The translations under genes were made by a program, and so were the position numbers. DNA of 64,000 nt from NCBI GenBank assembly GCA_963930775.1, contig OZ005689.1, forward strand, positions 36,038,694-36,102,693. Direction: 5' to 3'. Origin of the DNA: Cliona cf. orientalis. Taxonomy: Eukaryota; Porifera; Demospongiae; Clionaida; Clionaidae. Below the pieces are notes generated by a model. The model ran no database searches. It saw nothing but the letters and a program-made list of their open reading frames with translations, and was not told where the DNA came from. This document shows, piece after piece, positions 56,619-64,000 of the stretch. Every line of letters starts with the position of its first letter. Within the stretch, counting starts at the first letter, position 1.

Positions 56619-58851
56619 GCTGGCTTCACTATTGATCTTGCCACGTGGCAGAACTGCAATACTAATTGGTTCCTGAATAGTGCTAATTGGTATATTGTGT
56701 ACAGTGTACACAGTGTATTGTAGCATGTGCAACCAATTGATCCCTTAATAATATCAGTAGTGCTGCATGATCTACATGCAAGGATCTGGTCACGGCTTCA
56801 TCACGCAAGGGTACTCAAGGGTACTTGGTATGATGATGTGATTGCTCATGTGAAATAAAACAATGACCCTGGTCATCTGCATCACTATTCAGAGAATGGA
56901 CTATAGCCCAGCTCATTTATTCACGTATCCACCAGCCTCCCATACTCATCCTGCTTCTGTTGTAGTGGAAATTGTCTAGGCTACAGCCAATACGTGCATG
57001 ATAACAGAGAAAAGCAAGTATACTGATGTCGAATGGATGTCATTTTCCCTGTAATTCTTGCTTGTGTACTTTTGGGAACTGCCATCGCTACTTCATCCTC
57101 CAATTTGATTCAGTTGTTTGTTACACATGTACTTATAAGAAATACAATCTGTAGTATACTGATAGGTGGTGGGTAGCTAACTATGGTTCAGATGCTTAGG
57201 GCTTGGGAGGGAAAGCATACTGCTGCTGTGTTTGCTATGGTTGTGGTCGGATGACATCATTATGGGATACTTGATATAACAATACAGATGTGTTGCCATA
57301 GTAGGGCTTAAAATGGCCAAGCCCAGATTACCTCCGTCATTTTGATGGTGATATAGTGTAAGATCTCAATGATCGGCCGAGTTATCAGTTTGGGTCATAA
57401 GTCGACTTAGGAATGCTTTTAGACCTTGCTTCAAAGTGTTACAGACCGATCTTCACCTGGATGTGCAAACGAAGATAATATGGCAATCAGAGACGACGTT
57501 ATAGTCCTCCAAATGCCCTCGATTATCATCTACAGGCATTTGTTATCAGCCGCTCAATGCAACAATTATCGGCCAGATCAATATTTTTTGTCAGTCGACT
57601 CTTACCTGCTCAAAATTGCAATTCCTGATCAACGGTACTGAAAGCAGCAGGTGTGGTTACCCTTTACCAACTCATTCTCATGCAGCATTACTGAGTAAGA
57701 GCTATGAACAATGATTACCACATTGAACATGTGTACAATACATTAATTTTTGTGATTAATAATGACATTATAAAGAATATTCAATATGATTAACTTGAAC
57801 GAAACTTTCTGGGTTCATATAAGTATTCTGATCTGGATAGAAGTGTCTAATATCATATTAGTCCGTGTAGTCCTCTTACAATCACCCACCATTCAGTACA
57901 TACACTATGTCATGCCCATTCAATTATTTCAGTAACAATCTATACCCTTTCTTTCCTTGTATTTTTATTGTAAAAATAAGTTAAGCCTACCTGGCTTATC
58001 CAAACGAGTCTAAAACCTATGATTCATTCTTTGAGCATAAACGGATCTCCATATCACCTTTGTAAAATTTTCTGTATAAACACATAAAATCGTGGTCAAT
58101 AGTAAATGTGCACTCGGCCAATAACTGAGGATGGTCGACAATTGAGATTCTATGCAAAAATAAATAGCTGTCGTGGAGCTTATGTACCCTGGAGTTATGC
58201 CTTGCATTGATACATGGCAGGTTGTGCTTCTGATATTTAGGTCACACTAAGGAACCAATTCAGCATTGTATACCTATTTTTACCTTTATCACTACTGGGT
58301 AGACTCTGAGGGGATCTCTGCTGAGAGAATCCTGGTTACTTGTATCAGAAATAAGATTCTAGAGGGCTGGGATATTATTAGGAGAGAGTATTGCCTTGAA
58401 TTGCCACTCTTGTGCACCTAGACATAGTCTTCATCCAGCAGATTAGATCACAGGATCTTCTGGGTGTCTGTTGTTTGAAGCCTGTAGTGAGCACTGGCGA
58501 GATAGCTGCGGAGCATGCTCATAAAAGACACCTACATTCTTAAGTAGTGGTAGATGTTGAGTTATCTTGGAGGCTCAGGCATGGCTAAAAAGTGTACTTA
58601 TCTTGTACCAAAATATCTGCCAGAAGCACATGCTTGCTCAGAAGAATTAGGGATTATGCATAGCTCAATTGGAAAGTAACAGTTACTGCTGTAATAGGAA
58701 ATGAGCATAATAGAAATGTCCATTGTTGGCTCAACATTAGATAATGTCAGTATTGGGTCAATTAACTATTTAGCCTCACTCCTTCAACTACTACAATGCA
58801 AGGTTGAACATTGCAGCTGCTATATTTCACTCATCTTAGCTATAGAATAAC
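56619..58851. other. Non-coding region
   Basis: No supported gene, RNA or element ends were seen in this 2.2-kb stretch. The frame at 57426-57641 has no recognisable character. Confidence 0.4.
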
Positions 58852-58853
58852 TA

Positions 58854-59555
58854 CGGTGGCCGAGAGAGACACACACGCACTATGACTCGACCGTAATGCA
58901 TTCCAATGAAAATTAATGTCAATGTATTCGATTATATACCAGCCAGTCTGAAGCTATCAAATTGAAGTAGCTCCCGCCGATATAGCTATGTCCTATGCCG
59001 CGCCCCCGAGCCCATGCACAGGCTTCTGCCGTGCATGCAGATCAGTAGGTAATTCATAATAATTATTATTCAACGATGATCTAATATAGCTCTATAGATC
59101 ACTTACTGTCAACATTCATGGTGTACCATGAGCTCAATGACGTGAGGTACAAGTTCACATGCATGAGGAAGGCAGTATTAATTAATGTCATATGATTAGC
59201 TATAGGGTCGAATCGCTTACCAACGAATCGCTTATGGTCGAATCGCTTACCAATGAATCGCTTATGGTCGAATCGCTTACCAACGAATCACTTATGGTCG
59301 AATTGCTTGCCAACGAATCGCATCACTTAAAGATGAATAGCTTATCAATGAATCATTTAGGATCGAATCACTAACTAATAAATTGATTAGCTGTAGGGTC
59401 GAATTGCTTACTAATGAATTGCTTAAGGTTGAATCACTTATGGTCGAATCGCTTAAGGTTGAATCGCTTAGAGTCGAATCGCTTACAGTGGAACGGATTA
59501 CAGTCGAATCACTTAAGGTCGAATCATAGTGCGTGTGTGTCTCTCTCGGCCACCG
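58854..59555. mobile_element. MITE with internal 15-bp minisatellite
   Basis: The ends CGGTGGCCGAGAGAGACACA (left) and its inverted copy (finishing 59555) pair over about 38 bases and are flanked by TA (58852-58853, 59556-59557). The internal repeat abuts the right inverted end. Confidence 0.88.
59205..59527. repeat. Minisatellite, ~15-bp units in 30-bp pairs
   Basis: Units of GGTCGAATCGCTTA alternate with CCAATGAATCGCTTA; early units are near-identical and later ones diverge. The right inverted end of the host MITE also contains 'gtcgaatca', so the array may have grown from the MITE's own end sequence. Confidence 0.9.
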
Positions 59556-59835
59556 TAAATAATAAAGTGGTCTTAGCATTATAGTTACATTATTTCAGGA
59601 GATGTAAGTCATGAGCAAGCATACTTCGTTATTAGGCTCCCCAATATATTCATCCCATCATTCACGTTCACGTTGTCAGATCTGCACTATATGTAGGCTG
59701 CAATAATCCTAAATAGATTTTGCTCAAAGTTTAGGCTATAGCTAATCATGCGGCCACACTGGCATAGTCTTTATGTGCTTTCCATGCGTGATGCCAGAAT
59801 ACAAATGTTTATTAGTACGAGTGATAATAAGCAAT

Positions 59836-59936
59836 GTGCCAGCAGGGACTATACATGATCTTTCAGATGGACTGGAAACGTTACATTATTACGCTCGCGA
59901 AAATTCTACCATCCTCGTTACGCCCGGAAGTGTACC
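59836..59936. repeat. Inverted copy of 60537-60633
   Basis: About 100 bp around TCTTTCAGATGGACTGGAAA and CTACCATCCTCGTTACG are the reverse complement of the region just upstream of the Roco gene's first visible exon. A ~600-bp spacer separates the arms. Confidence 0.7.
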
Positions 59937-60697
59937 CGGAAATGTCTGACAGTACTGCTACTATACTGGACTGGGGTGCCAAGACGGTCGATATGGCCAT
60001 CTAGTACTTCTATGAAGGCTCGCAGCAAACTCTTAGATAATATTTAGCGCACCAAATGTTGTTTACCCAGTGAAGCAATGGGTAAACTTACTTTTGGCAT
60101 TTGAATAATGTTCATATCTGTTTTAGTTCGTGAGATTACCTAGCACAAAAAGTGTCTATCTCCGTCAAGTAAATTTTACACTTCGGGGGTCTTGTGCTCC
60201 TAGAGTACCTTCCAGCTCAAAAGAATACTGCTTACCCAGTAAAGCAAGATTGGTGCTTACTACTCATGTTGTGTAGAACCTCGTGAGAGCTTCACTTTCT
60301 GAGCTAATTCAGCACAAAGTGTTGGCAGGACATGAAACACAGCTATACTGAGCGTTTTCACTCATAGAGCGCACTCAGAAGCACACTCACCACAAGAATG
60401 GCTTTCAGCACATTGTACTACGACTATGGCTTACTGTAGACGCCCTCATAGACGCTAACTCCGTTGTCAGGTCGACCACCGTTGGTGTTTCTAAGCAGCC
60501 TTTGTAGCTCCTTACTGCTTGCGATATTTTTTGCCCGTAACGAGGATGGTAGAAACGGAAATGTGTACTTTGTAATAGGGCGGCGCGCGCGTTTCCAGTC
60601 CATCTGAAAGATAATGTATAGTCCCTGGTGCCAGATAGTAACTGACATTAATGCCCTGAATCACACGTAAATCATTGTTTCTGTGAACAACCATCAG

Positions 60698-62937
60698 GTG
60701 TGAAAGATCTTCAAGACTACATCTTCACGAACGTTTATCAAGAATCTTTGAAGAATGAACATCATCAAATCAGCCTGCAGGTTTTTCGAATGCTCCTATG
60801 TGGTGTACCACGCACCGGAAAAACAACATTTTGGAAGAGGCTAGCTAAAGTGAAAGGATTTCAGCCGAGTGAGATTTCTCCAAGTACAGCAGCGTTTGAG
60901 TCCCATACTATATCTGCTAACGAGAAGAAAGAATGTACATCACCTCATCTTGATTCAGCAATGTTGTTTGATCTACATTTGTATGAAGATACAACAGATC
61001 TGAAAAAGGAAGCACTGACAATCTACAAGCATATCTTGATGACACATAATATGAAAGTATTGACCGAAGATCCACTTCAAAGGAAGGCAATTTCAGAGTC
61101 ACATCCAATGGAAACAGATACTACAGTTTCTCCAGTCTCCTTGCCAGATTCCGAGAAGGCAAAATCTCCGGTCTCTGTGCCAAGTGATGCTATTGTAAAG
61201 CAAAGAGACCCTATCATGCAAGAAATCAATAAGTATTTTGAAGACCTCACTACTTTATTGAGATCAGGTGAAGACTTACATGATATTCCACTCATAAAGA
61301 AGTTATGCAGTTTAGTAGATGTTGGTGGACAAAGAGCATTTTTGGAAATGCTCCCCACTGTGACTATAGGTAAATCATTATACCTACTCTTCTTTTCGTA
61401 TGAAAATTTTGAGAAATAGCTGAATGAAACAGTGCAGCTGAAAGCAAGTCCCCAGGAGGTGCGTACTGGTACAATATACAAGCAAATGGAAGTTATCATG
61501 CAGTCGCTAATCTGCGTATCAACCACTTTTAAAGTATCATCAGAAAATGTGGCACTACTTGTCAGCACACATGTTGATAAAGTTGAGACATAAGATATCG
61601 ATTGTGTGAATGCTATTATTCATGAAAATGTAAAGCCGTTTCTTAAAGAAACATTAGTTTATGCTCAAGAAAATCAGCTAGCACTTGAAGTGAGCATCAA
61701 GCCTAACAAAAGATGCAGTGGCGATCCCAATAAATATCAGAACAATAACCCTGAGGATTATCAAAAAGTGATAATGAACCTCGTTGAAAAGCGACTCAAG
61801 TGTTCTGACTCCGAAAAATTACCAGCATCCTGGTACATGTTTAGCATCATCCTCCGTAGAATGCAGCTTGCTGGCTACTCCATGCTTCAATTTCATCATA
61901 GTGAGCGGATTGCCGAGAAGCTATATATTAAACAAATGCAACTCCAGGCTTTGCTCTCAAGAATGCACAAAATCCTTGGAATTATCATCTATTTCCCTGA
62001 AGTGGAGCAACTGAAGGACATAGTCATCTGTGATCCTGCTGTTGTGTATAGGAGTATTTCTGAGCTCATCTTCAATTCATTCAGTGTAATGGCTCAACCT
62101 GCCCTTTCCTTGAGGCTGAAAAAGTGGGGAGTATTCATGGTGAAGGAACTGAAAGAACAATGCAAGGAAGAAGAAGGATGTCCACTGCAACTTGATAAGC
62201 TACTGATTATCCTCGAGCACCTTGGAATCACCGCTCCTGTGAATATCATTAAGTCTGTGGAATCTAATGTTTCTCCAGTAGATCCAGACAATGTTGAATG
62301 TGATATTCATCCTCAGTATGTGATTCCATGCATTTTGAATGATGCTCAGCAAGCTCAGTTAAGTGTGCAAATTCAGGAAACTCAGGTTTGCTCCATAATT
62401 CTATTGCAGATAAAATTTGCCTGTGGATTTGCTCCAATGGGTGGGTTTTGCTATTTATTCACGAGATTAATATCAAACAACCGTGACAAAGGATGGGAAC
62501 TTCTCCTTCCAGACATCTTTGATGAGACTTCCAAAAATGACATTTATTGGAGGAACAAGGTCACATTTAGAGTCGATGAGAGGTACTATGTCACATTGCT
62601 ATCAACACATGAGCACTATGAGATTCACATCATTTATTCTCAGCCTGCAGAGACGTTTCAGCTTGGTCATGAAGGTCACCAAATATGCAAGAAAGTGTGG
62701 AATGCTGTAAGCAGCGTACTATCAAAATCACTGAGTGAACCATTGAAAGAGTATGAAACAGCTAGTGAATGCATCATGCATAGAAATAGTGAAGACTACG
62801 ATGGACATGTGATGACTTTCAGTCATAACCCTGATGATTGCACGCCTCATCTTACAGCATCCTGTCTTAAAGACAAAGCTAAACCAATTTCAGTGAAGGT
62901 GGACGACACTAAGCAGTCTGTAATCGAATGGTTCAAG
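60698..62937 (+). pseudogene. Roco-type GTPase (Roc-COR) exon with two in-frame stops
   Basis: An AG at 60696-60697 opens the exon and the frame runs to a GTGCGT donor after 62937. The GTPase part shows a P-loop (LCGVPRTGKTTFWKRL, about residue 32-47), a G3 DVGGQRAF motif near residue 206 and a G4-like VSTHVDKV near residue 290. A COR-like region follows (MHKILGIIIYFPEVEQLKDI, DPAVVYRSISELI). A C-terminal domain has YVTLLSTHEHYEIHII and VWNAVSSVLSKSL. The TAG at 61417-61419 and TAA at 61591-61593 interrupt an otherwise single continuous frame of about 746 codons. It may be a recent pseudogene, a null allele or sequencing error. Upstream exons lie to the left, unrecognised. Confidence 0.8.
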
Positions 62938-63242
62938 GTGCGTTGTGAACACTAAAAGGGAATACCTAATACAAATGGCTTATATAGACTTTTAACAGAA
63001 AGAAGGGCATACAAGTCAACTTAGCTAAAGCCTCAACACATACAGTGTTGTCCAGAAAGCTAGTTTAAATGTTATTATCATTATCGTCAGTGAATTCGAA
63101 TCTGCAGGAAATTGTTGGAGTTGTATGCCCTTTCTCCTGCTTTAGAGTATTATAAGCATTTGATGATATTAATCTCCATTGTTATGTACCAAAATTTAAT
63201 GCCATTAGATTTTTAAATTTGTGATCCTATTCAATGATATAG

Positions 63243-63522
63243 GAACCAAGTGCTTGTCAGACTGTTGATTTGGGTAAAGCAATTGATCTCTCTGTAGACC
63301 TAATTTTCAAAGTTAAGCGTAGTGATGAGAAACTACAATATAAATGGTTGGTAGATGATGAAGAAATTGAAGAGGATGACAGGAGTTACAAACTAAAAGA
63401 GTCTGGTGCATTATATATTCAACAGTTTGAAAAGGTCCTTGAAGGACAATATCAGTGTGTGATTTCCACAACCAATCAGCCTGTACTGTCGGTGACTACT
63501 GAAGTACAACTTCAGCTAACGG
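63243..63522 (+). CDS. Ig-like domain exon of the Roco gene
   Basis: It joins in phase 0 to the Roco exon (EWFK then EPSACQTVDLGKAIDLSV). It has the Ig signature: Cys in SACQ, Trp in YKWLVDDEEI, then ALYIQQFEKVLEGQYQCVIS with the Tyr-x-Cys of the F strand. Length (about 93 aa) fits a single I-set-like domain. An intracellular GTPase followed by an Ig fold is uncommon. It ends at GTAAGA in phase 1. Confidence 0.75.
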
Positions 63523-63581
63523 GTAAGATAGCTACAGCACATTGGTAGTGTATTGATTACCATTTTTTCCATATAAAATAG

Positions 63582-63617
63582 CTCCTCCAAAAATTTTTGA
63601 TCCTAAAATGAAACAGA
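63582..63617 (+). CDS. Short linker exon of the Roco/Ig gene
   Basis: 36 bp between TAG and GTAAGT, phase 1 to phase 1, encoding APPKIFDPKMKQ. It matches the usual APPKIF-type lead-in to a following Ig domain or linker. Confidence 0.6.
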
Positions 63618-63745
63618 GTAAGTTTCTGCTATTTCTTTATGCAAATGGAATTTCTTATGAAGTTTGTAAGATGTTAAAAGGTGAGAGGTTAATAAACAAA
63701 ATAGATACTGCATCCAATGAATTATTATACATCATGTTTTTTCAG

Positions 63746-63850
63746 GATGCAAAATCAAAGCTGGGGACTTCAATTTACGTTCATATGAATTATGGTCACG
63801 AAATGTTCAACTGTCAGAGAAAGATGAACCTTTGCTTAAGAACCTCATTG
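63746..63850 (+). CDS. Next exon of the Roco/Ig gene, partial gene
   Basis: 105 bp between TTCAG and GTAAGT, phase 1 to phase 1. In the joined frame it reads CKIKAGDFNLRSYELWSRNV, then QLSEKDEPLLKNLI. Domain not recognised. The gene continues beyond the window's right edge. Confidence 0.5.
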
Positions 63851-64000
63851 GTAAGTTATCATACTCAGAGCATTCTCAGGCATGTCCTGATTCATGGCCA
63901 CCGGCAGCTAATTAGTGGCTTGTCACTCCCATATATCCCTTGTACAAGCCATGGCTAAATGCGATATAATAAAAATTGCGTTTATAATTTTGGTGCACAA

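Noticed and set aside
59205-59527. CRISPR-like array
   Set aside because: Units are contiguous tandem repeats without unique spacers, inside a MITE of a eukaryotic genome.
61369-61453. Small intron removing the TAG in the Roco exon
   Set aside because: GTAAAT...CCCCAG borders exist, but the segment encodes GKSLYLLFFSYENFEK and following residues that fit the GTPase fold, so it is coding and the stop is real in this sequence.

Overview
The window looks like a nuclear contig from an early-branching invertebrate, most likely a demosponge such as Amphimedon queenslandica. That assignment is inference. It rests on AT-rich DNA, short GT-AG introns, many short terminal-inverted-repeat elements, and transposase and Roco/Ig protein types that I associate from memory with sponge genomes. 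Only one gene in the window (60.7 kb to the right edge) looks like a host gene. Nearly all other coding sequence belongs to mobile elements.

Layout: 0.4-3.0 kb holds two copies of one TGTGACC-type MITE and a small hairpin element. 3.3-4.6 kb is a decayed Crypton tyrosine recombinase. 5.2-8.9 kb is a DNA transposon with 32-bp inverted ends and a five-exon minus-strand gene. 8.9-12.1 kb holds a gypsy gag remnant and a two-exon hAT transposase. 12.2-18.6 kb is a decayed pogo-like element whose transposase gene appears to continue into a Ulp1-like protease domain and a PHD finger. 19.0-20.8 kb is a broken MULE transposase gene on the minus strand. 21.9-24.4 kb is a cluster of MITEs. 23.63-29.65 kb is a 6.0-kb element with perfect 27-bp inverted ends and a TTTTA target duplication; it carries two convergent genes. 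29.7-30.4 kb is a MITE carrying a tRNA-derived SINE-like segment. 30.9-34.3 kb is a third TGTGACC MITE split by a complete 2.8-kb Tc1/mariner-type element, itself with two convergent genes. 36.6-37.2 kb is a piggyBac C-terminal fragment. 38.9-44.1 kb is a gypsy gag-pol in which a cysteine-rich tandem repeat follows RNase H where integrase is expected. 44.2-53.2 kb is mostly non-coding, with MITEs. 53.24-56.62 kb is a second pogo-like element with ~340-bp inverted ends and a C-terminal PHD finger. 58.85-59.56 kb is a MITE with an internal minisatellite. From 60.7 kb to the edge lies a Roco-type GTPase gene with a downstream Ig-like exon; it carries two in-frame stops.

Three patterns recur. (1) Two intact element structures each pair a DDE transposase gene with a convergent, unrelated second gene (24.48-25.75 kb and 32.56-33.86 kb). 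(2) Several element proteins carry add-on modules: V/I-x-D-L-T motifs resembling SUMO-interacting motifs, a Ulp1-like protease fold, PHD fingers, and a SHOCT-like tail. (3) Elements are nested in elements, and several target-site duplications are readable, so the order of insertions can be worked out. Most transposase genes are broken by frameshifts or stops. The Tc1/mariner pair and the 381-residue partner protein of the 6-kb element have intact reading frames.
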